This document shows positions 42,603-51,158 of a stretch of DNA of 64,000 nt, piece after piece. The translations under genes were made by a program, and so were the position numbers. Source of the stretch: Streptomyces mashuensis (lineage in GTDB: Bacteria > Actinomycetota > Actinomycetes > Streptomycetales > Streptomycetaceae); assembly GCF_014654785.1 (NCBI RefSeq), contig NZ_BNBD01000006.1, positions 310,001 to 374,000 on the forward strand. Direction: 5' to 3'. How positions within the stretch are numbered: the stretch's first letter is position 1; each line of letters starts with the position of its first letter. The notes below the pieces were generated by a model. It worked only from the letters and a program-made list of their open reading frames with translations. It was not told the DNA's origin and did no database searches.

Positions 42603-42998
42603 ATGCTCTCCCGCCTGTTCGCCCCCAAGGTACGGGTCAGCGCCCACTGCGACCTGCCCTGCGGGGTCTACGACCCGGCCCAGGCCCGCATCGAGGCGGA
42701 GTCGGTCAAGGCCGTCCAGGAGAAGTACCAGGCCAACGAGGACCCGCACTTCCGTGCCCGCGCGACGGTCATCAAGGAGCAGCGCGCGGAGCTCGCCAAG
42801 CACCACGTCTCGGTGCTGTGGAGCGACTACTTCAAGGCCCCGCACTTCGAGAAGTACCCGCAGCTGCACCAGCTCATCAACGACACCCTGAAGGCCCTGA
42901 GCGCCGCCAAGGCGTCCACGGACCCGAAGACGGGCGAGAAGGCGCTGGAGCTCATCGCCGAGATCGACCGCATCTTCTGGGAGACGAAGAAGGCCTGA
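42603..42998 (+). CDS. sodN: Nickel superoxide dismutase
   Basis: A 131-aa precursor from ATG 42603 (RBS AGGAAGG). After a 14-residue propeptide (MLSRLFAPKVRVSA) the mature protein begins HCDLPCGVYDP, the nickel hook with His1, Cys2 and Cys6 as ligands. The helical bundle follows (RIEAESVKAVQEKYQ ... DRIFWETKKA). The enzyme dismutes superoxide as a hexamer. The last 19 nt, including the TGA stop, are the left attachment repeat of the mobile element, so the coding sequence is restored exactly by the element end. The native 3' UTR, however, now lies 17 kb away. Confidence 0.97.
   Translation: MLSRLFAPKVRVSAHCDLPCGVYDPAQARIEAESVKAVQEKYQANEDPHFRARATVIKEQRAELAKHHVSVLWSDYFKAPHFEKYPQLHQLINDTLKALSAAKASTDPKTGEKALELIAEIDRIFWETKKA
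42980..42998 (+). repeat. attL: 3' end of sodN
   Basis: GGAGACGAAGAAGGCCTGA, the final codons and stop of sodN, is repeated exactly at 60021-60039. Flanking bases extend the likeness with single mismatches (CT before it, CTT after it). It lies 7 bp before the integrase stop codon, as expected for an element end. Confidence 0.9.
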
Positions 42999-43005
42999 TC
43001 TTGGC

Positions 43006-44160
43006 TTATGCCGGTTGACCTGCGATTTCTTCGATCGCCCGGTCCGCCAGTCCGCACCCGGTCCGCAAACCGCCGAGCACGGCGTCCATGACGGACCGGG
43101 TGCGGTCTTCTTCGCCCGGCCACAGGTGCGCGTAGATCCGCAGCGTGATGACGGCGGATGCGTGGCCGAGCACCAGCTGCACCTGCTTGACGCTCGCCCC
43201 GCCGGCGATGAGTGCGGAGGCGTAGAAGTGCCGCAGGTCGTGGGTCACCATGTGCGGCAGCTCGACGGGCTTGCGCCCTTCGCGCTCGGCCGCCTCGTTC
43301 TCCGCCTTCTGCAGGGCCCGGCGGGCGCAGTTCCACTCGGTCTTCCAGCGACGGTAATGGAGTGGCTCACCCTCCTCCATCGTGAACAGCCACTCCTTGG
43401 AGGGCCGTGCGGCGAGGTGCACGAGGAGAGCGTCGGTGACGACCTCGCCGACCGGGACGGTGCGCCGGGACTTGCCGGTCTTCGGCGGACCGATGAGCCC
43501 GGACTGGAGACGCTGCCGCTCGACACGGATCGTGCCGTTCTTGAAGTCGACGTCCGAGACCTTGAGGCCGAGCAGCTCGCCTATGCGGAGCCCTGACCCG
43601 GCCAGGACGACGATGGCCGCACGGATGTACGACGGCATGACGCGTGCCATCGCCTCGACCTGCGCGACAGTGGGAGGCATGACCTCCTCGTCCGGCACGG
43701 ACGGAAGCGTGATCCGCTTGCACGGGGTCACGGGGATGACCTTGTCCTCGACAGCGGCCGTCATGACGCGGACGAGGACGTCGTAGACGTTGCGTACGCT
43801 CCCCGGCCCCAGCTGCTCGGAGAGCTTCTTGAACAGGGCCTGGATGTGGGTACGCCGCAAGGACGCCATCGCGTAGGAGCCGAGCGCGGGTATCAGGTGC
43901 ACCCGTAGGGCGTTGTCGGTGATGCGGGTGCCCGCCTCACCGGCGATCTGCTCGCCCTCCCACTTCGTCGCGTACTTCTCGAACGAGATCTTTCCAGCGC
44001 GCGGGTCGACGTACAGCCCGGTGACCATGCTGGTCGTGACCTCGTCGAGCCAGCGCTGGGCGTCGACCTTGCGGTCGAAGTGGCGGGCGTGCTCCTTGCC
44101 GTCGAGGTCGCGGTAGCGGGCCCGCCATTTGCCGTTGGGTCGCTTCTGGATGTTGGCCAA
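43006..44160 (-). CDS. int: Tyrosine-recombinase integrase
   Basis: A 384-aa protein starting at TTG 44160 with GGGAG seven bases upstream. N-terminal arm-binding domain (IQKRPNGKWRARYRDLDGKEHARHF), core-binding domain about residues 55-145, then the catalytic domain with Arg192 (GSGLRIGE), His307-x-x-Arg310 (THDLRHFYAS), His333 (LGHAS) and nucleophile Tyr343 (RIYAHLW). All catalytic residues are present, so it should be active. It reads toward the left end; its stop lies 7 bp from attL, as is common for integrases whose expression depends on the circular form. It targets the sodN 3' end rather than a tRNA gene. Confidence 0.95.
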   Translation of the reverse strand: MANIQKRPNGKWRARYRDLDGKEHARHFDRKVDAQRWLDEVTTSMVTGLYVDPRAGKISFEKYATKWEGEQIAGEAGTRITDNALRVHLIPALGSYAMASLRRTHIQALFKKLSEQLGPGSVRNVYDVLVRVMTAAVEDKVIPVTPCKRITLPSVPDEEVMPPTVAQVEAMARVMPSYIRAAIVVLAGSGLRIGELLGLKVSDVDFKNGTIRVERQRLQSGLIGPPKTGKSRRTVPVGEVVTDALLVHLAARPSKEWLFTMEEGEPLHYRRWKTEWNCARRALQKAENEAAEREGRKPVELPHMVTHDLRHFYASALIAGGASVKQVQLVLGHASAVITLRIYAHLWPGEEDRTRSVMDAVLGGLRTGCGLADRAIEEIAGQPA

Positions 44161-44181
44161 GTCGGTTCTCCCTTGGGTTGG

Positions 44182-44685
44182 CTATCGGTGGTAGCCGCCG
44201 CTCTCGATGTACTCGGTGAGGGCACGGGCGTCGCGCTCTTCACCCATGAGGCGAAGGCACTGCTCGTGGATGGCGCGTGAGCTGCCGGGGTGGGCCTGGA
44301 TGTGCTCGGCCGTCGCGACGACGGCTTGATGGAGACGGTCCTGAGCGTCGCGGGACTCGTAGAACGCCTCGACGGCTTCCTGGACGAGGCGCCGCCCGTC
44401 CATGTCGATGCCTTCGAGCGGCGGGGACATGAGCTCTTCGAGAGGCAGCTCGAAGACTCTGGCGAAGGCGAGGGCCTCGTCGAGGTTGATGCGGCGGCGC
44501 GGCTCGCCGTTCTCGATACGCCAGACCGCGGTCTGGTTCATCCTCACGCCGGCCTTGGTCACCCGCTCCGCCAGCTCGGTCGTGCTCCATCCCCGCACCT
44601 CGCGCTCCAGCGCCACGCGCGCGGCGACGTTCCCCTCGCTGTAGAGCAGCGGCACCTCCGCGCCGCCTGCCTTGCCATCTGCCAT
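44182..44685 (-). CDS. XRE-family (Cro/CI-type) regulator of the element
   Basis: A 167-aa protein from ATG 44685 (RBS GGGAGAG). An N-terminal helix-turn-helix domain spans about residues 20-85: VALEREVRGWSTTELAERVTKAGVRMNQTAVWRIENGEPRRRINLDEALAFARVFELPLEELM. The C-terminal ~80 residues are helical. It is 21 bp upstream of int on the same strand and divergent from the excisionase-like gene. That position fits a control protein for excision and integration. The 125-bp divergent gap contains TATACGGATC, which may hold the promoters. Confidence 0.87.
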   Translation of the reverse strand: MADGKAGGAEVPLLYSEGNVAARVALEREVRGWSTTELAERVTKAGVRMNQTAVWRIENGEPRRRINLDEALAFARVFELPLEELMSPPLEGIDMDGRRLVQEAVEAFYESRDAQDRLHQAVVATAEHIQAHPGSSRAIHEQCLRLMGEERDARALTEYIESGGYHR

Positions 44686-44810
44686 CGCGCTCTCCCGTCA
44701 CTCACCGTCGCTATCCCAATTGAAACATGACCTTCCCGGTTTGAAGAATCGCGGATCGCCAGGTAATCCTTATACGGATCGGATCGCCTCCTAGTCGAAT
44801 GGGAAAATGC

Positions 44811-45008
44811 ATGGCGCAATACCTGACCACTGCCGAGATTGCCGAGCGATACCGCACGTCCGAGAGCACGGTCCGCTACTGGCGGCAGATCGGGAAGGGG
44901 CCACGCGGCATCAAGATCGGCAAGCGGGTGCTGTACCCCGAGGTCGAGCTGCTGCGCTACGAGCGTGCGCTGGCCGAAGGCCAGGACGAGTGGGGCCTGG
45001 CCTCGTGA
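44811..45008 (+). CDS. Excisionase-like small helix-turn-helix protein
   Basis: A 65-aa protein beginning MAQYLTTAEIAERYR at ATG 44811; an in-frame ATG at 44799 is an alternative. It has the MerR/excisionase-type winged helix: LTTAEIAERYRTSESTVRYWRQIGKGPRGIKIGKRVLYPEVELLRYERALAEGQ. This is the AlpA/Xis-like fold used as recombination directionality factor by actinomycete elements. It is divergent from the XRE gene and precedes the DUF3631 gene. No strong Shine-Dalgarno sequence is visible before either start. Confidence 0.83.
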   Translation: MAQYLTTAEIAERYRTSESTVRYWRQIGKGPRGIKIGKRVLYPEVELLRYERALAEGQDEWGLAS

Positions 45009-45156
45009 CAAACCGGCGGCGCCGGACACGACAGCGGCCCCCGGCGAGCCAACGCCGAGGGCCGAGGATTCCCCAGCCCATCGCCCTTACCTGAACGAAC
45101 GAGCACATAGGGGGCGGGACCTTGCCCGTCCTGCCCCCTATCAGAGAGGAACGTCT

Positions 45157-46848
45157 ATGGAGGACTCTGCGTCCCCCACCACCTCGAACACACCTTCCGG
45201 AGTCGTGTGGCCCACGGTCGCGGTCCCCGGTCAAGGCATCCCCCGGCACCGTGTGGACCAGGGGGACACGCGGTCCGCTGCCCCGGGGACCGGGGACCGG
45301 CCGCACGACGGGACCGGTCCACAGCCGTCAGAGGGCGCAGACCGGTCCGCCGACGAGCCACGGACCGAGGGCCCCGCTGCGGACCAAACATCCGCAGTCG
45401 TGGAGAAGACGCAGGCCAGCGGCTTGCGGACCGGGCCGCAGGTGAGCGAGGACCGGGAGTCCGGTCCCGGTCCCCTGGTCCCGGATGTGGGGACCGACCG
45501 CCAGGACACGGTTACCGCACCAGGGGACCGTGGTCCCCACCGACCGCTGGGGACCATCGGTCTCGCGGAGGAGACCGCGCAGCAGGGGACCGTGGTCCCG
45601 GGTGACGGGTCGGGGACCGGGGACCGGGACGGCGCCAGTGCCGAGGCGGCCTGTGACGGAGTTGAGCTGCTGGATGAGCTGCGGGCGGCGATCGGCCGGT
45701 ATGTCGTGCTGCCAAGCGAGGAGGCACTGACCGCGGTCACGCTGTGGGTGGCGGCCACCCACATCCAGCCCGCCCTCCAGCACGCGCCCCGACTGGCGGT
45801 GGTGGGGCCGACCAAGGGGTGCGGCAAGTCCCGCGTCCTGGACGTGCTGCACGAAACCGTGCACCAGCCGATGATGACGGTGAATACCTCTCCGGCGGTG
45901 GTCTTCCGCGTCATCGGCAAGAACCCGCCGACGCTGCTGGTGGACGAGGCCGACACCATCTTCGGCCCCAAGGCAGGCGAGAAGGAGGACCTGCGCGGCC
46001 TGCTGAACGCCGGTCACCAGCGCAATCGGCCCGCCTGGCGCATCTCCGGCCCGGAACACAAGCCGACGGCGTTCCCCACCTTCGCCATGGCCGCGCTGGC
46101 CGGGATCGGTGACCTGCCAGACACGATCATGGATCGGGCGGTCGTCATCCGCATGCAGAAGCGCAAGCCCGGCGAGCGGATCACCCAGTTCCGATCGCGG
46201 TACTCCGTGCCGGAACTGCACGCGGTGCGCGACCGGCTGACCGCCTGGCTGGCCCCACTGCGGAGCCCCGCTGCGGCCTACGTGCCGAAGATGCCGGTCG
46301 AGGACCGGGCTGCGGACACCTGGGAGCCGCTGGTCATCGTCGCCGACCTGGCCGGCGGCCACTGGCCCGCGCAGGCCCGTACGGCCTGCTTGGCAATGAC
46401 TCGGCACGAGGTCGTTCAGGATGAGCAGACGAGCTTGAAGACGCGGCTGCTGCGGGACATCCGCCGCGTCTTCGAGCAGGAAGGCAACAGGGAGGCTCTG
46501 CGCACCCAGGACCTGCTCGCCGTCCTGATCCAGGATGGCGAGGCGCCCTGGGCTGAGCACGGGACCAAGGGGCTGAACGCCTACCACCTGGCCAACCTGC
46601 TGCGCGATTTCGGCATCAGCCCAGCCAACCACCGCTTCGAGAACGGCAAGCAGGCCAAGGCGTACGCCCGCAATCAGTTCCTCGACGCCTGGGCGCGTTA
46701 CTGCCCCGACCCCGCCCAACCGGCCCGCGCCTCTGGGAACGGGTTCGCACCCGCACGCCCGGCGGAAGGCAAGCTGCCTGCCGCCCCCACGGGATCGCTG
46801 CCCATCGTCCCGCCCGGCGGCACCGCCGGCCCCAAGCGCGCCCGCTGA
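45157..46848 (+). CDS. DUF3631 domain ATPase/replication-type protein of the element
   Basis: A 563-aa protein from ATG 45157 (RBS AGAGGA). The first ~165 residues are low-complexity and rich in Gly, Pro, Asp and Thr, encoded by DNA crowded with GGACC/GGTCC. The P-loop domain follows: AVVGPTKGCGKSRVLDVLHE (Walker A), LLVDEADTIF (Walker B), GHQRNRPAWRISGP and the DUF3631 region MDRAVVIRMQKRKPGERITQFRSRYSVPELHAVRDRLTAWLAPL. A C-terminal winged-helix-like segment (RTQDLLAVLIQDGEAPWAEHGTKGLNAYHLANLLRDFGIS) resembles the end of Streptomyces DUF3631 proteins found in mobile elements. It may act in replication or DNA processing of the excised element; that is inference. Confidence 0.78.
   Translation: MEDSASPTTSNTPSGVVWPTVAVPGQGIPRHRVDQGDTRSAAPGTGDRPHDGTGPQPSEGADRSADEPRTEGPAADQTSAVVEKTQASGLRTGPQVSEDRESGPGPLVPDVGTDRQDTVTAPGDRGPHRPLGTIGLAEETAQQGTVVPGDGSGTGDRDGASAEAACDGVELLDELRAAIGRYVVLPSEEALTAVTLWVAATHIQPALQHAPRLAVVGPTKGCGKSRVLDVLHETVHQPMMTVNTSPAVVFRVIGKNPPTLLVDEADTIFGPKAGEKEDLRGLLNAGHQRNRPAWRISGPEHKPTAFPTFAMAALAGIGDLPDTIMDRAVVIRMQKRKPGERITQFRSRYSVPELHAVRDRLTAWLAPLRSPAAAYVPKMPVEDRAADTWEPLVIVADLAGGHWPAQARTACLAMTRHEVVQDEQTSLKTRLLRDIRRVFEQEGNREALRTQDLLAVLIQDGEAPWAEHGTKGLNAYHLANLLRDFGISPANHRFENGKQAKAYARNQFLDAWARYCPDPAQPARASGNGFAPARPAEGKLPAAPTGSLPIVPPGGTAGPKRAR
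45231..45626. repeat. Cluster of GGWCC motifs in the DUF3631 gene N-terminal region
   Basis: I count 23 GGACC/GGTCC pentamers in about 395 bp, many in the longer form CGGGGACCG or its complement. That is roughly one every 17 bp against fewer than two expected by chance at this base composition. They fall within the low-complexity N-terminal coding part. Confidence 0.75.
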
Positions 46849-46873
46849 TCCACCTTCCGCAGGTCCGTCTCAC

Positions 46874-46995
46874 TCCGTCGCATCCGTCCCCGCGCAGGTC
46901 AGCGCGGGGACGGACTCCCTTGCCAAGACGGATCACTCCGTACCCGCGGCCAAGTCCGTACCTGCCCTGACCAGCCACGCGACGGATGCGACGGA
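46874..46995. other. Candidate oriT region upstream of mobC
   Basis: TCCGTCGCATCCGTC (46874-46888) has a perfect inverted copy at 46981-46995. Between them lies a 13-bp perfect hairpin (46883-46895 with 46902-46914, loop AGGTCA) and several TCCGTA/TCCGTC repeats. This 179-bp non-coding gap sits directly before mobC and the relaxase gene, the usual place for an origin of transfer. The hairpin could also terminate the DUF3631 transcript. Confidence 0.5.
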
Positions 46996-47027
46996 CGCGA
47001 CAAAGCCCTGCCCACACCCGGAGCACC

Positions 47028-47750
47028 ATGCACGACAACAGCACCGACACCGCCCCCTCCCACCGCCGCAGGGGGCTGTTCGGCCTGGCCCGACGATCAG
47101 CAGCAAGCTGGAGCGGACGAGCCTCTAACGAGGCTTCGTCCGCACTTGCCCCGGCCCCAGGGGTGGCGGAGGAGACGGCCGGGCGCCAGGGGGCGCCCGA
47201 GCCTGGGGAGGGAATACCCGATCCCAGCACCGCGTCCGTTGCCGACTCCGCCGCCTCACACTCCGCGCCGCCCGCCGCTGCCCCACCGCCCGTTGAACAG
47301 TTGCCCGTTGAGCAGCCGTCCTGGCGCGAGTCCGACGCCCCAGTGCTGCCCGCGCTGATGAACCGCAAGCGCACCATCGAGAAGCGCGACCAGGTCAAGA
47401 ACATCCGCTTCACTCCGACCGCGGTCCGCATCATCGCCAAGGAGGCTGAGCGGCGTGGCCAGAAGTTCGCCGGATTCGTCGGTGACGCAGCCCTTGCCGT
47501 TGCCCTCGGCAAGGCTCTCGTCGGCAGCCCTGAAGACGATCCCATCCGTCCCGTGATCGAGGCCATCGAGACCCACACCGTCGCGCTGAACCGCGTCGGC
47601 CGCAACCTCAACCAGATCGTCGGAGCCATCCACCGAGGCACGGTCCCCGAGCACGCTCACGTCGTCCTGGACCATGTCGAGCAGGCGGTCCAGCACAGCT
47701 ACCAGCTGATGGACCAGTTCGTGGCGGAGCGTGTCGCGCATGGTGCCTGA
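47028..47750 (+). CDS. mobC: MobC-type relaxosome accessory protein
   Basis: A 240-aa protein from ATG 47028. The N-terminal ~110 residues are a Ser/Ala/Pro-rich, probably disordered region with a GRRSAASW basic patch. The C-terminal half matches bacterial MobC: MNRKRTIEKRDQVKNIRFTPTAVRIIAKEAERRGQKFAGFVGDAALA (ribbon-helix-helix-like) and NRVGRNLNQIVGAIHRG, the typical MobC motif. MobC helps the relaxase open the nick site. Its end overlaps the relaxase start by 11 nt. Confidence 0.84.
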   Translation: MHDNSTDTAPSHRRRGLFGLARRSAASWSGRASNEASSALAPAPGVAEETAGRQGAPEPGEGIPDPSTASVADSAASHSAPPAAAPPPVEQLPVEQPSWRESDAPVLPALMNRKRTIEKRDQVKNIRFTPTAVRIIAKEAERRGQKFAGFVGDAALAVALGKALVGSPEDDPIRPVIEAIETHTVALNRVGRNLNQIVGAIHRGTVPEHAHVVLDHVEQAVQHSYQLMDQFVAERVAHGA

Positions 47751-49449
47751 CGTCTCCACCGGCTCCGACACCCGTGGCCTGATCGTCTACCTCTTCGGCC
47801 CCGGGCGGCGCGACGAGCACACCGACCCCCACATCGTCGCCGCCTGGGACATGGCCGGCGCCCCCGATCCCGGACGCGACCCCGAGGCCGGCTACACCCA
47901 ACTCGCCAAGCGCCTGGACCATCACGTCGACCTGCGCACCCGCGAACTGGGCGGCAAGAAGCCCCAGCAGCACGTGTGGCACTGCCCGGTACGCACCGCG
48001 CCCGGCGACCGCTACCTGACCGACGCCGAGTGGGCCGAGGTCGCCCGTCGCGTCGTGTCCGCCACGGGAATCGCGCCCGAGGGAGACGAGAAGGCGTGCC
48101 GGTGGATCGCGGTGCGGCACGCGGACGACCACATTCACATCATGGCCACCACCGTCCGCGCCGACGGCCGCCGCCCCCGCATCCACCGTGACGGCTGGCG
48201 GGCCCAGCAGGAATGCCGCAAGATCGAAGCCGAGTTCGGGCTGCGCCGCCTGAAGTCCGGCGACCTCACCGCTCCGCCCACGCCCACCGGCGCCGAGCGC
48301 GCCAAGGCCGAGCGCCAAGGCCGGACCGTCACGGCGCGGCATTGGCTGCGCGAGCAGGCATACGCCGTCGCCGCCGCCGTACATACCGAAGGTGACTACT
48401 TCACCGTGCTGCAGTCCCTGGGCATCGAGGTCAAGACCCGCCTCGGCCCCGAGACCGGCGACGTGATCGGCTACAGTCTGGCCGCTCCCGGCGACACCAA
48501 CGCGGCCGGCGAGCCTGTCTGGTACGGCGGGTCCAAACTCGCCCCCGACCTGTCCATCAACCGCCTCCGGGAACGCTTCCCCGCGCAGGAAGCCACCGAC
48601 CACCCGCAGCATGTAGCGGACCCCGCCGAACCATGGCGTCACACCGCCACCGCACTGCACACAGCTCGCGCTGCCCTCGAATCCTGCGACGAGACCACCG
48701 CCCAGGGCTACTTGGCCGCCTTCGGCGACGTCCTGTACAACATGGCCAGCGCCGCCTCCGGCCCCCACCGAGCGGAACTCCAGGCGGCAGCAATCGCGTT
48801 CAACCGCGCCCGCAGATCGACGATTCGTGCCGACCACCAGACCGCCAACGCCCTACGAGAGGCCGCCAAAGAACTCGTCTACGCCTCCCACGAGCCCGGC
48901 GGACTCGCCATCGCCCTGGTCTTCGCTGCCTTGCGCCTGGCCCGCGCCGGCGCCCAGTGGCATCAGCAACACGGCCACGAGCAGCAGGCCGCAGCAGCCG
49001 AGGAAGCCTTCCGCCACCTGCAAGCGGGCTATCAGCAAGCCGCCGCGCCCGTCCTTGCGGACCTCGCACGCCGCGCCCCACACTCCACAACCGCCAGCTG
49101 CTTCGAGCAGGACCTGCGCGCGGCGCTCCCCGGCCACGCCGATCGCGTCCTCGCCGACCCTTCCTGGAGTGCCCTGACCACAACCCTCGCCCGTGCCGAG
49201 ACTGCCGGCCACAGCCCCCAGCGCCTCCTGGCCGAGGTCGGCACCCAACGAGAACTCGACAGTGCCGAGCACCCTGCCGAGGTCCTCATCTGGCGCATCA
49301 CCGCTCAGCCGAGCAGGCGTGCACAAGCGGCGCGCAGGCGAAGCGCTGTCGGCGGCATACCGCCCGTGTTCCCCGTGCCGCCGCGATCCACGACCGCAAC
49401 GGTGGACACAAGGCCCGACGGTGGCGGGCGAGCGGTCACCCGCCGGTGA
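47740..49449 (+). CDS. HUH relaxase (mobilization nuclease)
   Basis: A 569-aa protein from ATG 47740. The metal-binding HUH motif is in RHADDHIHIMATTVRADG (about residues 126-135), the relaxase/mobilization nuclease signature; an upstream VWHCPVRTAPGDR segment matches the family. The catalytic Tyr is probably in the N-terminal part but cannot be fixed by eye. The C-terminal ~300 residues are helical and Ala/Gln-rich (GHEQQAAAAEEAFRHLQAGYQQAA). It should nick the element at oriT. It overlaps the convergent XRE/TPR gene by 14 nt at its end. It is much larger than a minimal relaxase domain. Confidence 0.87.
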   Translation: MVPDVSTGSDTRGLIVYLFGPGRRDEHTDPHIVAAWDMAGAPDPGRDPEAGYTQLAKRLDHHVDLRTRELGGKKPQQHVWHCPVRTAPGDRYLTDAEWAEVARRVVSATGIAPEGDEKACRWIAVRHADDHIHIMATTVRADGRRPRIHRDGWRAQQECRKIEAEFGLRRLKSGDLTAPPTPTGAERAKAERQGRTVTARHWLREQAYAVAAAVHTEGDYFTVLQSLGIEVKTRLGPETGDVIGYSLAAPGDTNAAGEPVWYGGSKLAPDLSINRLRERFPAQEATDHPQHVADPAEPWRHTATALHTARAALESCDETTAQGYLAAFGDVLYNMASAASGPHRAELQAAAIAFNRARRSTIRADHQTANALREAAKELVYASHEPGGLAIALVFAALRLARAGAQWHQQHGHEQQAAAAEEAFRHLQAGYQQAAAPVLADLARRAPHSTTASCFEQDLRAALPGHADRVLADPSWSALTTTLARAETAGHSPQRLLAEVGTQRELDSAEHPAEVLIWRITAQPSRRAQAARRRSAVGGIPPVFPVPPRSTTATVDTRPDGGGRAVTRR

Positions 49450-50779
49450 GGTGTGCGGCCCGCTGTCGTAGCTGTTCGGCCTCGGCGACGCCCTTGTACC
49501 GGTCCAGTCGGACCTGCATGTTCTGGGCGGCGTCGAGGACCTTCACGGAGCGGACACCTTCCGCACAGTCGAGGAATTCGGTCCAGGTGGCGAGGGCGCC
49601 GTCGAGGTCGCCTTGGCGGAGGTGGATCTCGCCGAGGTGGCCGAGGACGCTGGCGCGGGATCGGCGGCGGTCGAGGCCGTGGATCTCCAGGGCCTGGCGG
49701 AGGTGTTCCTCGGCACCGTCGAGGTCGCCCATCTTGGCGTGGATCATTCCGGCCGTGTAGGCCCACCGGCCGTGGCTGAAGTGCGAGGCCCACGACTCGC
49801 CGGGCCCGCCCGTCGCGCGTTCGATGGCGGTCTGGGACGTGGTGAGGGAGCGGGTGGCCAGCCGACGGTCGCCGTCCAGGGCGGCGGCGTCGGCGAGCGT
49901 GATCTCGTAGTAGGCAACCACGCGGGGGTCGGTGATGTCCTTGGTGTACTCGACGCACTTCTCGGACAGCCGCAGGGCGACCGCACGGTGCTTGGGGCCG
50001 AGGTCCATGGTCTGAACGGCCAAGCCGCGCAAGGCGGTGGCGGCCAGCTCGGGGTCGCGAGCTTCGGCGGCGAGGCGGTAGGCGTGCGCGTAGTACTGCT
50101 GGGCCCGGCCCTGGTGCTCGGGGTCGTTGCCTTCGTCCTGGGCCATCCAGCCGGCGAGGTGGACGAGCTGGGAGGTGGCGGCGAACAGCTCGCGGCCGAT
50201 GGCCTCGGTGTACTTCCCGTTCAGCCAGGGGGCGACGTCGTCGGTGAGGTACCGGACGGCCAGGTGACGGGCGTGTCCGCCACCGAGCTCGGCGGCGGCG
50301 TCGCCGAGGGCCTGGACCATCTGCTTGACGGCGGCGACTTCGCCCTTGCCGACCCGTACGGCTCCGGCCGGGGCCGACCGGACGCGCCGGGTGATGGCAT
50401 CGAGGTCGGGCAGCGCGAGCGCGCTGAGAGCGTATCCGCTGGTCGCGGCCAGGAAACTCCGGCGTTGCACGTCTCGCACCCCCAACTGGATGAGTGATCC
50501 CACGGTATCTGCGGGTTGTGGGCCGGGGTGATCTGATTCCGCCACTCCGACCTGGTCTAACCCCAGTTCGAGAAGACGATCGATGTACGGCAGCCAGTAC
50601 TCCGGCCGCCGCTGGGCTTCCATCCAACGCCAGGCGGACTTGCGGTCGAGCCCTTTGGGCCCGCGTCCTTCGAGAATGCCCAGTCGGCGGGCCAGCTGAG
50701 ACGGCCCCCAGCCGCGTTCCTCGCACGCCAGGCGGATGCGTGCGGCCAGCTCCTTGTCACTGAGCGTCAGTGTCCTCAC
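49436..50779 (-). CDS. Helix-turn-helix regulator with TPR-like repeats
   Basis: A 447-aa protein from GTG 50779, with GGAGGGG a few bases upstream. N-terminal XRE-like domain (LSDKELAARIRLACEERGWGPSQLARRLGI), then a short RRSFLAATSGYALSALALP stretch that resembles a Tat motif but is internal. The C-terminal ~250 residues are TPR-like helical pairs (AAEARDPELAATALRGLAVQTMDLG, MGDLDGAEEHLRQALEIHG, RQGDLDGALATWTEFLDC). This architecture is common in Streptomyces regulators of specialised metabolism. It is divergent from the lasso precursor gene, across 227 bp, and is the best candidate for control of that cluster. Confidence 0.8.
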   Translation of the reverse strand: MRTLTLSDKELAARIRLACEERGWGPSQLARRLGILEGRGPKGLDRKSAWRWMEAQRRPEYWLPYIDRLLELGLDQVGVAESDHPGPQPADTVGSLIQLGVRDVQRRSFLAATSGYALSALALPDLDAITRRVRSAPAGAVRVGKGEVAAVKQMVQALGDAAAELGGGHARHLAVRYLTDDVAPWLNGKYTEAIGRELFAATSQLVHLAGWMAQDEGNDPEHQGRAQQYYAHAYRLAAEARDPELAATALRGLAVQTMDLGPKHRAVALRLSEKCVEYTKDITDPRVVAYYEITLADAAALDGDRRLATRSLTTSQTAIERATGGPGESWASHFSHGRWAYTAGMIHAKMGDLDGAEEHLRQALEIHGLDRRRSRASVLGHLGEIHLRQGDLDGALATWTEFLDCAEGVRSVKVLDAAQNMQVRLDRYKGVAEAEQLRQRAAHLTGG

Positions 50780-51006
50780 CGTGCCCCTCCTGCCCCGGGC
50801 CGGGCCCACACGGGCCCACGCAGGGCCCACGCTGGCCCACATCCTGCCCCCTCCCGACGGACGGTGACTAGCCGTTCACTGATGTTGCACCCGCGAGGGG
50901 CGGCCCTTGAGGGGCCATCCAGGTACGGGGGTGGCAAGGCCCGTTGGCGTGCGCCCACGAGGGGAGTGCACGGGACGGTGATGCAGAGGAAGAGGAGGTG
51001 GACACC

Positions 51007-51147
51007 ATGGAGACGACCAAGGCCCCGGCCTACGTCGCACCGGTGGTTCTGGACGCCGGTTCCGTCGCCAAGGTGACACTCGGCACCAAGAACTTCGACA
51101 CCGATGACGACACCCAGTACAAGACGGGCACAGGCAGCGGCAGCTGA
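51007..51147 (+). CDS. Lasso peptide precursor
   Basis: A 46-aa peptide from ATG 51007 with GGAGG eight bases upstream. The leader carries the actinobacterial lasso motif YxxPxL...G...T: YVAPVVLDAGSVAKVT (residues 9-24). Thr24 is in the conserved -2 position, so cleavage should follow Leu25. The core is residues 26-46, beginning GTKNFDTDDDT and ending TGSGS: Gly1 at the N-terminus and Asp8 or Asp9 as ring-closing residue. Asp6-Thr7 lies inside the predicted ring, the kind of Asp-Thr site that PIMT-type enzymes convert to aspartimide. The tail is short of bulky plug residues except Gln12, Tyr13 and Lys14. Confidence 0.88.
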   Translation: METTKAPAYVAPVVLDAGSVAKVTLGTKNFDTDDDTQYKTGTGSGS

Positions 51148-51158
51148 CCCGGTCCGCG

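Noticed and set aside
42561..42603. Nur operator at the sodN promoter
   Set aside because: No convincing Fur/Nur-type dyad is visible between sodX and sodN.
50428..50485. Tat-like RRSFLAATSGYALSALALP in the TPR regulator
   Set aside because: It is internal, after a DNA-binding domain, so it is unlikely to direct export; similar internal stretches occur in other Streptomyces regulators.
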